Shown here: piece by piece, positions 1 to 5,857 of the stretch
Numbering within the stretch: position 1 is the stretch's first letter
How the letters are laid out: every line of letters begins with the position of its first letter
Assembly: GCA_017996075.1 (NCBI GenBank)
Contig: JAGOHQ010000054.1
Coordinates: 1 to 5,857 of the forward strand
Source of the DNA: Aliarcobacter sp.
GTDB lineage: Bacteria > Campylobacterota > Campylobacteria > Campylobacterales > Arcobacteraceae
Length of the DNA stretch: 5,857 nt
Direction: 5' to 3'
Notes under the pieces: model-generated
Told to the model about the DNA's origin: nothing
Seen by the model: the letters and a program-made list of their open reading frames with translations, nothing else
Databases searched by the model: none
Translations under genes and position numbers: made by a program

Positions 1-883
1 GTTTCATTGTCTCTTTTTTATCTAAATTTTTATCTTTTTCTTTACCTTTTAATTTGCCTAAAAGAGCCGCTCTATAAAGTCCAGCATTACCTTTAATCTC
101 TTTTTCCCAAGCACTTGTAACAACACTTAAATCTTCAACTAATTTTTGTGTAACAACACTTAAATACTCCAATCTTCTTTTTGCATCTTTGTCTGTTGTA
201 AAATCACTAAGTGGTCTTAACCCAGCTACCATTGCGCCGTTTGTAATTTTATCTTCTAAGAAGTTGTTATAATCTTGATCTTGTCCCCAAAGCAAGAACT
301 CAATAGCATGGTAACCAGTTGAAACATTTGCTTCTCCACCATTTTCATTAAGTTCTGTTAAAGCTTCAACTGTAATTTTTGTAACATCAACTTCTTTTGA
401 TTCTTCACCACCTGGATTAAACTTTCCAATAGTGTCAATAATATTTCCAGATGTTCTTTTTCCATCTGCATCAATAGTATAATCAATCATATTTTCATCA
501 AGTGGCCAAGCATTAATTTGTCCCTCTAAAGCACCATAAGTTTCTGCTATCCAACCATCTTCAGAATCAATTGGACCATTTGCAAGCCTAAAAATTTCAG
601 TACTTCCATATGACTCTCTTGCTTGTAACCAAGCTTTTTTTGCACTATCAAGATTTTCTTGAGTTGGATTTGAAACAAATTTATCAATAGAAATTTTTAA
701 ATTCTTTGCATCTTTTAGTGCATCTGTGTAATTGTCAAGAGCTATATTTGAATAGCTTTCAAGAAATGTTAAGTTTTTTGAAATATTAGAAGTTGTCTCG
801 TTTTTTGAAGTAGTAGCACCTGAACTTATAGCTAAAGAAGCAGCAAGTGATAAAGAAACTAAAAGTTTATTTGTAAATCTCAT
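1..883 (-). CDS. Imelysin-family (peptidase M75 / IrpA-like) secreted protein, 3' end cut by window
   Basis: The reading frame is open from the ATG at 881-883 to the window edge, giving 294 codons without a stop, so the C-terminus is missing. Residues 1 to about 22 form a signal peptide (MRFTNK, then a hydrophobic stretch rich in L, A and S), so the product should be periplasmic or surface exposed. The family motif GxHxxE is present as GYHAIE at residues 190-195, followed by FLLWGQD. The family block NAWPLDENMIDY sits at 124-135. Imelysins (IrpA, ICMP, EfeO-type M75 domains) are iron-related periplasmic proteins; peptidase activity is claimed for some members but uncertain for most, so a role in iron acquisition or handling is safer than 'protease'. 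AAGGA at 891-895, 7 nt before the ATG, supports this start. A perfect Fur box lies 69 bp upstream. In many proteobacteria, imelysin genes cluster with di-heme oxidoreductase genes; that neighbour would lie left of the window and cannot be checked here. Confidence 0.93.
   Translation of the reverse strand, partial: MRFTNKLLVSLSLAASLAISSGATTSKNETTSNISKNLTFLESYSNIALDNYTDALKDAKNLKISIDKFVSNPTQENLDSAKKAWLQARESYGSTEIFRLANGPIDSEDGWIAETYGALEGQINAWPLDENMIDYTIDADGKRTSGNIIDTIGKFNPGGEESKEVDVTKITVEALTELNENGGEANVSTGYHAIEFLLWGQDQDYNNFLEDKITNGAMVAGLRPLSDFTTDKDAKRRLEYLSVVTQKLVEDLSVVTSAWEKEIKGNAGLYRAALLGKLKGKEKDKNLDKKETMK
116..165 (-). repeat. Short direct repeat inside the imelysin gene
   Basis: The 17-base sequence TGTAACAACACTTAAAT occurs at 116-132 and again at 149-165, a period of 33 bp or 11 codons. 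Both copies are in frame and encode LSVVT (residues 241-245 and 252-256) in a predicted helical part after the GxHxxE motif. It may be a small in-frame duplication, or a coincidence of heptad-like helix packing and codon choice. Confidence 0.6.
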
Positions 884-920
884 TTTAAAATCCTTGTAAT
901 ATTAAATTTTTTTAAAATTA

Positions 921-950
921 AATCTAAAAAAAACTTTGAGTTTACTTAAA
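921..950 (-). promoter_or_regulatory. Candidate sigma70-type promoter for the imelysin gene
   Basis: On the minus strand TTTAAG (945-950) is followed after 18 nt by TAGATT (921-926). A run of eight T (926-933) lies just before and into the -10. This matches the Campylobacter-type pattern of a TTTAAGT-like upstream element, a T-rich -16 region and a -10 box. The predicted transcript would have a leader of roughly 30 nt before the ATG at 883. The whole region is AT-rich, so chance matches are easy and the assignment is tentative. Confidence 0.4.
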
Positions 951-951
951 A

Positions 952-966
952 TGATAATAATTATCA
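952..966. promoter_or_regulatory. Fur box (iron-responsive operator)
   Basis: TGATAATAATTATCA is a perfect inverted repeat of the 7-1-7 form (TGATAAT-A-ATTATCA), which is the core Fur recognition pattern. The 19-base stretch 947-965 also matches the classic GATAATGATAATCATTATC consensus at 16 of 19 positions. It lies immediately upstream of the candidate -35 of the imelysin gene and 5 bp beyond the stop codon of the AsmA-like gene, so the likely target is the imelysin promoter. Repression when iron is replete is the expected mode (inference). Confidence 0.85.
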
Positions 967-971
967 AGATA

Positions 972-2486
972 TTAAAAAAGAGATTTAATTCCTTTTAAAA
1001 GCTCAATTTTTTGTGCATCATCCTCTTTATTTATATACTTATCTAATTTTTTTTCTAAAATATTTTTTATTAAATCTTGTACATCTACTATTATTTTAGG
1101 TTTATTTAAATCATCTTCAAGTTTTACAGAAAATATATTTTTATTTAGATTTATATCTAGTTTCGTATCTATTATATTTTTATTAAAATCTATAAAACTA
1201 TCTTTTGATTTAATATCACTTTTTTTAGATGTTAAATTAAGATTTGAGTATATTTTTTTGTTATCAATCTTGCTATTTATAGTTCCATATTCAAATATCT
1301 CTTTACTTAAATCTATTTTTGTAAAATCTTCTATTTTTTGTATAAAGTTATTTTTTATAAAATTACCATTTTTAACTTCAATATTTATATTTCCAATCTT
1401 TGATACAATATTGTAATTTGAATCTAATGATAAATTTGAGTTAAAAAACTGATCTTTATTTAAAAGATATAAAAGTTTTAAAGAGTTTGCATCTTTTAAC
1501 TTTAAATCCAAATTATCATCTAAAAGTACAAAGTTTGCAACACCACCAGCAATATTTGAATTCCCATCTATTTTTAGAGTTTTTTGATTTTTATTTATGT
1601 TACCAACTACTTTTAAATCTCCGTTTAATGCAATATTTATAAACTCTTCAATTTGTCTTAAATTTAAAATATCTAAAAAATAGTTAGAGCTTATATCTTT
1701 TGTAACTAAATCAATAATCAAATTTTTCATATCTAAATTTGCTAAACTTGAAATTAGTTTTATATCACTTAAAACATTTCTATTTTCTAGTTTATTTAAG
1801 CTTTTTAAATTATAAGTTATAGTCTGCTTTATAGGAAAATTAAACTCTTTTTGAACTATTTCATTGTTTATTTTTCCATCGTTTATATCAAATGAAAAAT
1901 CACCATTAAAAAAATTACTGCTATTTTTTATAAGTTTTGTTTTTAGATTTAGTTTTCCAAAGCTATAAATAGGCTCACTTAAAAGTGCTAAAAGTTCATC
2001 TATATTTGCATTTTTTATATCCAAATCTAAGCTTTTTATATCTGTTTTATTTAGATTTATCTCATATTTTGTTGAGCTGTTTGCTATATTTGAAGTTCCT
2101 ATTATTGTGCTTAATCCATTTTTTGTAATTAAATCGCCATTTGCTGCTAAAGAACCTTTTAACTCTTTTTGTACAATATTATTAAAAATTGATAAATCTT
2201 TTATATCTATTTTATAGATAAATTCTGCTTTTAAATCAAATAAAGAGCTAATTTTTCCATCTATTTTTATTTTAGAACTATCATTTATATTTGCAACTAA
2301 ATTTATCTCATTTGTATTGATTAAAAAAGTATCAAATTTAAGTTTGAAATCATTTTGTTTTTCATTAAAACTATTTTCAATATATTGAGAAATAATACCG
2401 TTTCCACTTTTTGTAAAAAAAAGCATATAAAATATTCCAAAAATAAATAGAACTAAAACGAGTAGTATTAATAGAAATTTTTTCAT
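972..2486 (-). CDS. AsmA/TamB-like single-pass membrane protein (hypothetical)
   Basis: A 504-residue protein. It starts with one hydrophobic segment (about residues 4-24) followed by FFTKSGNGIISQYIE, which resembles the 'T-x-x-G-x-x-[IL]' junction just after the membrane anchor of AsmA-like proteins. The rest is a long series of short alternating hydrophobic/polar strands rich in N, K, I, L, D and S, with no catalytic motif and no cysteine cluster. The C-terminal region has the wording common at the end of this superfamily: a 'DDLNKPKIIVDV' strand, then a charged amphipathic helix ending LLKGIKSLF. AsmA, TamB and YhdP proteins are inner-membrane anchored, periplasm-spanning beta-groove proteins linked to phospholipid transport to the outer membrane; that role is inferred here. 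The start is supported by GGAAG 8 nt upstream of the ATG. No terminator is visible between this gene and the imelysin gene, so read-through is possible. Assignment rests on overall architecture, not on a sequence search. Confidence 0.7.
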   Translation of the reverse strand: MKKFLLILLVLVLFIFGIFYMLFFTKSGNGIISQYIENSFNEKQNDFKLKFDTFLINTNEINLVANINDSSKIKIDGKISSLFDLKAEFIYKIDIKDLSIFNNIVQKELKGSLAANGDLITKNGLSTIIGTSNIANSSTKYEINLNKTDIKSLDLDIKNANIDELLALLSEPIYSFGKLNLKTKLIKNSSNFFNGDFSFDINDGKINNEIVQKEFNFPIKQTITYNLKSLNKLENRNVLSDIKLISSLANLDMKNLIIDLVTKDISSNYFLDILNLRQIEEFINIALNGDLKVVGNINKNQKTLKIDGNSNIAGGVANFVLLDDNLDLKLKDANSLKLLYLLNKDQFFNSNLSLDSNYNIVSKIGNINIEVKNGNFIKNNFIQKIEDFTKIDLSKEIFEYGTINSKIDNKKIYSNLNLTSKKSDIKSKDSFIDFNKNIIDTKLDINLNKNIFSVKLEDDLNKPKIIVDVQDLIKNILEKKLDKYINKEDDAQKIELLKGIKSLF

Positions 2487-2539
2487 AAATCACTTCCAAA
2501 AGTTTAAATTCCTTTATCTTACTTTTAGTTTACTTAAAA

Positions 2540-2545
2540 TATAAT
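2540..2545 (+). promoter_or_regulatory. -10 box of the atpE promoter
   Basis: TATAAT is an exact match to the sigma70 -10 consensus. It is preceded by T-rich blocks at roughly helical spacing (around 2513-2532) and has no recognisable -35 hexamer, as is typical for Campylobacterota. It would start transcription near 2552, giving an atpE leader of about 65 nt. It is the best promoter match in this intergenic region. Confidence 0.65.
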
Positions 2546-2550
2546 CTCAG

Positions 2551-2600
2551 CCATCAAAGTACTTTGTAGGGATACGCAAGCCGAACAGACTTTGAAAATA
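2551..2600 (+). other. Self-complementary, GC-rich atpE leader (possible structured 5' UTR element)
   Basis: TCAAAGT (2554-2560) is complementary to ACTTTGA (2589-2595), allowing a 7-bp stem that encloses 28 nt. Inside lies a second copy of ACTTTG (2561-2566), which together with the first arm forms the perfect 12-bp palindrome CAAAGTACTTTG (2555-2566). The enclosed stretch 2568-2590 is 13 of 23 G+C, far above the flanking DNA. A competing hairpin, CTTTG (2562-2566) with CAAG (2577-2580) and one bulge, is also possible. Alternatives are a protein operator at the palindrome or a translational control hairpin. I do not recognise it as a known riboswitch class. Confidence 0.4.
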
Positions 2601-2616
2601 TTTATAAGGATTTAAG

Positions 2617-2931
2617 ATGAAAAAAATCGTTCTTTTAGTACTAGCTTTCGCTGGTTTTGCATTTGCTGCAGATGCTGCAGTTGCAAATGAGACTTTAAAA
2701 GCATACTCTGTAGTTGCTGCTGGAATTGGACTTGGATTAGCTGCTCTTGGTGGAGCTATTGGTATGGGTAATACTGCTGCTGCAACTATTGCTGGAACTG
2801 CTAGAAACCCAGGTCTTGGTGGAAAATTAATGACTACAATGTTTATTGCATTAGCTATGATTGAAGCACAAGTTATTTATGCACTTGTTATTGCTATGAT
2901 CGCACTTTATGCAAATCCATTTTTAGGGTAA
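2617..2931 (+). CDS. atpE: ATP synthase F0 sector subunit c
   Basis: A 104-residue proteolipid forming the rotor ring of the membrane F0 sector. Residues 28-51 form the glycine-rich first helix (GIGLG ... LGGAIGMG). The polar loop ARNPG is at 62-66 with the invariant R63 N64 P65. The second helix (about 72-98) carries the ion-carrying carboxylate as E83 in ALAMIEAQVIYAL. The residues after E83 (A84, Q85) lack the S/T pair of sodium-binding c subunits, so proton coupling is more likely. Residues 1-19 (MKKIVLLVLAFAGFAFAAD) look like a cleavable signal peptide; such an extension is known in Campylobacterota c subunits and makes this longer than the usual 75-80 residues. AAGGA (2606-2610) lies 6 nt before the ATG. 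The gene stands alone, away from the other atp genes, and is closed by its own terminator, which suits a subunit needed in many copies. Confidence 0.97.
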   Translation: MKKIVLLVLAFAGFAFAADAAVANETLKAYSVVAAGIGLGLAALGGAIGMGNTAAATIAGTARNPGLGGKLMTTMFIALAMIEAQVIYALVIAMIALYANPFLG

Positions 2932-2962
2932 GCTTTTAAATCTAAGAGATTTAATAAAAACC

Positions 2963-2997
2963 AAAAGGCTTGAGATTTTATCTCAAGCCTTTTTTTA
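2963..2997 (+). terminator. Intrinsic terminator of atpE
   Basis: AAAAGGCTTGAGA (2963-2975) pairs perfectly with TCTCAAGCCTTTT (2981-2993) around the loop TTTTA, extendable by one T-A pair. It runs into a T tract continuing to 2996. A 13-14 bp stem with a GC-containing core followed by T residues is a textbook rho-independent terminator. The matching A run on the left arm means it could act weakly in the other direction, but no gene converges on it. It separates atpE transcription from the dct operon. Confidence 0.93.
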
Positions 2998-3180
2998 TTT
3001 ATATTATTTTCTTCATAATTTTTTAAAATTTCAAAACAAACTTTCGGTATTCATATCTTTAAAATAGCTTATTTTTTTTAAATAAAAATATTAATTTATC
3101 AAAAATTTATCTATAGTGACACAACATTTACATAAAATTTAGATAAACTTGAAATCAAACTTTCAATTTTAGGAGTATTT
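2998..3180 (+). promoter_or_regulatory. Upstream region of the dctPQM operon
   Basis: This stretch after the atpE terminator is non-coding and extremely AT-rich. It must hold the dctP promoter. Candidate -10 boxes are TATAGT (3112-3117) and TAAAAT (3133-3138), but neither is convincing and no -35 is visible. No sigma54 GG-N10-GC pattern is evident. The ribosome binding site AGGAG (3171-3175) is strong and 5 nt from the ATG. The only clear symmetrical element is the inverted repeat at 3149-3166. Confidence 0.5.
3149..3166. repeat. Inverted repeat TTGAAA-N6-TTTCAA before dctP
   Basis: A perfect 6-bp inverted repeat with a 6-base spacer (TCAAAC), ending 4 nt before the dctP Shine-Dalgarno sequence. 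It could be a half-site pair for a regulator such as the response regulator of a DctS/DctR-like system, or a weak RNA hairpin that affects translation. In AT-rich DNA a 6-bp repeat can occur by chance. Confidence 0.35.
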
Positions 3181-4173
3181 ATGAAAAGAAGTATATTTGG
3201 AATAGCTGCTGCTGCAATACTTGCAACTTCAAGCTTTGGAGCTGATTATGTTATGAAAATTAGTCATGTTGTAAGTTCTAGTACACCAAAAGGTATGGCT
3301 GCTGATTTCTTAGAAAAAAGAATAGAGGAGCTAACTGCTGGAAAAATTGATGTTCAAGTTTTCCCAAACTCACAATTATATGGTGATGCAGATGAGATGA
3401 AAGCTTTGGCTATGAACAATGTTCAATTAATTATGCCAAGTTTATCAAAATTCCCATCTATTGTGCCACAAATTCAACTATTTGATTTACCGTTTCTTTT
3501 TAGAGACAAAGAACACTTATATAAAGTTATGGATGGAGAAGTTGGAGCAAAACTTAAATCTTATGTAGATGCAAAAAAACAGATGATAGCATTTGATTAT
3601 TGGGATGCTGGATTTAAACATTTCTCTAGTAGTAAAAAAGCTATTATAAATCCTGAAGATGCAAAAGGTCAAAAATTTAGAATTCAATCTTCAAAAGTTT
3701 TAGAAGCTCAGTTTAAAGCTGTTGGCGGAAATCCACAAATTTTACCATTCTCTGAAGTTTATTCAGCACTTCAACAAGGTGTTGTTGATGCAACTGAAAA
3801 TCCTCTATCAAATTTTTATACAAAAAAATTTAATGAAGTTCAATCTAGTCTTACTTTAAGTAGCCATGGATATTTAGGTTATTTAGTTGTAATGAATCAA
3901 CAATTCTGGGATAAATTACCAAAAGATGTACAAGAAAAAGTATCACAAGCTATGAAAGAAGCAACAGAGTTTGAAAGAAAAGCAACTGCAGAAGATGATG
4001 CAAAAATTATGGCTAATCTAAAAAAATATGCGGCTGAATCAAAAAGACTTGAGATTTTTGAATTAAATGATGCACAAAAAGCAAACTGGAGAAAAGTTAT
4101 GGAAGGTATTTATCCACAATTTTATGATGTAATTGGTGAAGATTTAATCAAAAAAGCTATTGATACAAAATAA
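3181..4173 (+). CDS. dctP: TRAP transporter periplasmic substrate-binding protein, DctP family
   Basis: A 330-residue periplasmic receptor that captures the substrate and delivers it to the DctQ/DctM membrane complex. Residues 1 to about 20 are a signal peptide (MKRSIFGIAAAAILATSSFG). The mature part opens with the family's first strand (YVMKISHVVSSSTPKG). R167 in GQKFRIQ (163-169) is the position of the nearly invariant arginine that forms the salt bridge to the substrate carboxylate. LQQGVVDATENPLSNF (197-212) is the DctP signature region, with N207 close to the pocket. Length is normal for the family. AGGAG 5 nt upstream fixes the start. It is the first gene of a three-gene operon in the order P-Q-M. 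The likely ligand class is C4-dicarboxylates such as succinate, fumarate or malate, by similarity to DctP. DctP-family receptors also bind other organic acids, so the substrate is inferred. Confidence 0.95.
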   Translation: MKRSIFGIAAAAILATSSFGADYVMKISHVVSSSTPKGMAADFLEKRIEELTAGKIDVQVFPNSQLYGDADEMKALAMNNVQLIMPSLSKFPSIVPQIQLFDLPFLFRDKEHLYKVMDGEVGAKLKSYVDAKKQMIAFDYWDAGFKHFSSSKKAIINPEDAKGQKFRIQSSKVLEAQFKAVGGNPQILPFSEVYSALQQGVVDATENPLSNFYTKKFNEVQSSLTLSSHGYLGYLVVMNQQFWDKLPKDVQEKVSQAMKEATEFERKATAEDDAKIMANLKKYAAESKRLEIFELNDAQKANWRKVMEGIYPQFYDVIGEDLIKKAIDTK

Positions 4174-4186
4174 GTAAAGCGGAAAA

Positions 4187-4735
4187 ATGAGTAAATTTTT
4201 TAAAATTATTGATTTAATAGTTGGTACAATAAACCAAACAATAGCAGTCTATGGAATGGTATTGGGTGTTTTATTGGCATTTGTTAATGTTGTTCTAAGA
4301 TATGTCTTTGATATGAGTCTTCCTTGGGCAGCTGAACTTACAAACTATTTATTTATATGGTCGGCACTTTTTGGTGCTGCCTATGGGTTTAAGCAAGGTG
4401 CTCACATCTCTATTACTTTGGTAATAGAGAAGTTTTCACCTTCTGTTATGAAAATGTTTTTGCTTTTTGCAAATCTACTTTCTATTATTTATCTTCTTCT
4501 GATTTCATATTTTGGATATAAATTAATTTTGATGTTAATGGATTTTGGAGAAATCAACGTAGATTTACAAGTTCCACTTTGGATACCTCAATTAGTTATT
4601 CCTATTGCATTTTTTTTAGCTGCATATAGAGTTGCTGAAAAACTTGTAGAACTTTATAAAACAGATGCTCAGAATATCAAACTATTTAGTGAACATGAAG
4701 CTATAATAGAAGAGATTAAAGGAGAAAATAAATAA
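4187..4735 (+). CDS. dctQ: TRAP transporter small permease subunit, DctQ family
   Basis: A 182-residue membrane protein with four predicted transmembrane helices at about residues 19-40, 52-69, 87-112 and 130-150. Family marks are NVVLRYVF (34-41), PWAAEL (46-51), the tryptophan-containing second helix FIWSALFGAAYGFKQGAHI (56-74) and VPLWIPQLVIPIAF (129-142). DctQ supports the large subunit and contributes to docking of the substrate-bound receptor. The C-terminal tail (about 155-182) is charged and cytoplasmic. The gene starts 13 nt after the dctP stop, with only a modest GGAA ribosome site (4181-4184), and its stop codon overlaps the dctM start by one base. The short P-Q gap has no hairpin, which some TRAP operons use to raise receptor levels over permease. 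Confidence 0.94.
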   Translation: MSKFFKIIDLIVGTINQTIAVYGMVLGVLLAFVNVVLRYVFDMSLPWAAELTNYLFIWSALFGAAYGFKQGAHISITLVIEKFSPSVMKMFLLFANLLSIIYLLLISYFGYKLILMLMDFGEINVDLQVPLWIPQLVIPIAFFLAAYRVAEKLVELYKTDAQNIKLFSEHEAIIEEIKGENK

Positions 4736-5857
4736 TGGTTATTGCAACACTTTTTATTTTACTTTTTGGTTTGATGTTAGTAGGAGTTCCTGTAGCTGTT
4801 GCTTTAGGAGCTAGTACATTAGTTTCTGCATTTTTATTTACAAACAACGATTTAATGGGAATTTCATCATATATTTTTGATGGATTAAATAAATATACAC
4901 TTATGGCAATTCCTATGTTCGTTTTAGCTGGTTCTTTACTTTCAAGAGGAAGTGCTGCTACAAGAATTATAAATTTTGCTAAAAGTTTAGTTGGTCATCT
5001 TCCAGGAGGACTTCCAATTGCTGCTATTTTAGCTTCTATTATTTTTGCTGCTATTAGTGGAAGTTCTCCTGCTACTGTTGCTGCTATTGGTTCTGTTATG
5101 TATGGTGCTATTAAAAGTGCTGGATATAATGAACAATTTGCTATTGGTACAATTACAACTTCTGGAACATTAGGAATTTTAATTCCACCATCTGTTGTAT
5201 TCATTGTATATGGTGTTAGTGCTGATCAATCTATTGGAAAACTATTTATGGCTGGTGTAATTCCTGGGCTTATGATAGGTGGTATGATGATGTTAGCTAC
5301 ATATATATTAGCTAAAAGAAGTGGGTTTAAAGCTGAAAAGATGGCTAGTTTGTCTGAAATATTTAAAGCTTTTAAAGACTCTTTTTGGGCATTATTAATT
5401 ATTTTTGTAGTTATTGGTGGAATTTATGGTGGTATTTTTACTCCAACAGAAGCTGGAGCAGTTAGTGTTATGTATGCATTTTTTATATCTTTCTTTGTTT
5501 ATAAAGATATAAAACTAAAAGATTTATATAAAATTACACTAGATTCTGCACAAACAAGTTCGATGATTTTCTTTATCATTGCAAATGCTATGATTTTTGC
5601 ACACTTCTTAACAGATGAGCAAATTCCTCAACAAATTACTCAAATGATAATAGATGCAAATGTAAGCCCTTTAATGTTCCTACTTATTGTAAATATTTTA
5701 CTTCTAATTATGGGACAATTTATGGAGCCTAGTTCGGTTGTTATGATTACAGTTCCACTTCTTCTTCCTATTGGAATGGCTCTTGGAATTGATCCAATTC
5801 ACTTGGGAGTTATAATGGTTGTAAACATGGAAATAGGTATGTTAACACCACCTGTTG
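4735..5857 (+). CDS. dctM: TRAP transporter large permease subunit, DctM family, 3' end cut by window
   Basis: Open from the ATG at 4735-4737 to the window edge: 374 codons of a family usually about 425-430 long, so some 50 residues are missing. It is the ion-coupled transport subunit of the TRAP system, an elevator-type permease normally driven by sodium. Family motifs in order: IPMFVLAGSLLSRG (59-72); FAAISGSSPATVAAIGSVM (104-122), the first re-entrant hairpin and ion-site region; TSGTLGILIPPSVVFIVYG (142-160); GGIFTPTEAGAVSV (232-245); GQFMEPSSVVMITVPLLLPI (327-346), the second half-repeat; and NMEIGMLTPPV (364-374) at the edge. The start overlaps the dctQ stop (TAATG), which implies translational coupling, with GGAG at 4721-4724. 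No frameshift is seen. Confidence 0.96.
   Translation, partial: MVIATLFILLFGLMLVGVPVAVALGASTLVSAFLFTNNDLMGISSYIFDGLNKYTLMAIPMFVLAGSLLSRGSAATRIINFAKSLVGHLPGGLPIAAILASIIFAAISGSSPATVAAIGSVMYGAIKSAGYNEQFAIGTITTSGTLGILIPPSVVFIVYGVSADQSIGKLFMAGVIPGLMIGGMMMLATYILAKRSGFKAEKMASLSEIFKAFKDSFWALLIIFVVIGGIYGGIFTPTEAGAVSVMYAFFISFFVYKDIKLKDLYKITLDSAQTSSMIFFIIANAMIFAHFLTDEQIPQQITQMIIDANVSPLMFLLIVNILLLIMGQFMEPSSVVMITVPLLLPIGMALGIDPIHLGVIMVVNMEIGMLTPPV

Larger units (their letters stand above)
2487..2616. promoter_or_regulatory. Divergent intergenic region between the AsmA-like gene and atpE
   Basis: This 130-bp gap serves two divergent genes. The left half is AT-rich and carries the plus-strand -10 box of atpE. 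On the minus strand, TATATT (2538-2543) overlaps that box and could be a -10 for the AsmA-like gene, though its promoter is not clear. The right half (2551-2600) is unusually GC-rich and self-complementary, described separately. No start codon in the atpE frame can extend that gene upstream, because an in-frame TAA occurs at 2605-2607. Confidence 0.6.

Noticed and set aside
1..883. Calling the imelysin gene product a confirmed protease (M75).
   Set aside because: Only the GxHxxE motif and family blocks are visible. Many imelysin-like proteins are not shown to be peptidases, and the missing C-terminus prevents a fuller check.
933..2545. A transposon or integrative element bounded by the flanking direct repeats.
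   Set aside because: No transposase, integrase or terminal inverted repeats are present, and the enclosed gene is an ordinary envelope-protein-like gene with composition like the region. The repeats are kept only as a finding.
2568..2595. Resemblance of GGGATACGCAAGCC to the GGGACGCAAAGCC segment of the GEMM-I (c-di-GMP) riboswitch.
   Set aside because: The similarity covers only one short segment. The second helix, the GCACAGGGCAAACC part and the tetraloop-receptor architecture are absent, so a c-di-GMP riboswitch call is not supported.
2998..3180. A sigma54 promoter or sRNA gene upstream of dctP.
   Set aside because: No GG/GC -24/-12 pair is seen and no second terminator-like hairpin is present in this stretch.
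4995..5204. A 69-codon minus-strand open frame with ATG start.
   Set aside because: It lies wholly inside dctM, whose frame has strong family motifs here (ISGSSPATVAAIG, GILIPPSVV). The antisense product is a proline/alanine/isoleucine-rich shadow with no ribosome site or family likeness.

Overview
The window looks like chromosomal DNA from a Campylobacterota (epsilonproteobacterial) species, most likely an Arcobacter/Aliarcobacter relative. The base composition is very AT-rich. The ATP synthase c subunit closely resembles, from memory, the Campylobacter protein, including its unusual signal-peptide-like N-terminus. Candidate promoters lack a clear -35 hexamer, as is usual in this phylum. The species assignment is inference.

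Layout: (1) bases 1-883, minus strand, hold the first 294 codons of an imelysin-family (peptidase M75 / IrpA-like) secreted protein that runs off the left edge. A perfect 7-1-7 Fur box lies in front of it (952-966), so it is very probably iron-regulated. (2) 972-2486, minus strand, is a one-TM, beta-rich AsmA/TamB-like protein, codirectional with and directly upstream of the imelysin gene. (3) 2487-2616 is a short divergent intergenic region. It holds the atpE promoter and an unusually GC-rich, self-complementary leader. (4) 2617-2931, plus strand, is atpE (F0 c-ring subunit), a stand-alone gene closed by a strong intrinsic terminator at 2963-2997. (5) 3181-5857, plus strand, is a dctP-dctQ-dctM operon encoding a complete three-part TRAP transporter, probably for C4-dicarboxylates. 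dctM is cut by the right edge after 374 codons.

These are three unrelated physiological modules: envelope and iron functions on the minus strand, the proton-driven ATP synthase rotor ring in the middle, and organic-acid uptake on the right. Uptake by TRAP systems is ion-gradient driven, so it and the c-ring both use membrane ion gradients, but nothing in the sequence shows co-regulation; a terminator separates them.

Most of the window is ordinary. The items most worth a second look are the structured, GC-rich leader of atpE, the Fur box and promoter arrangement of the imelysin gene, and a promoter-like sequence repeated on both sides of the AsmA-like gene. I see no mobile element, CRISPR array, tRNA or rRNA.
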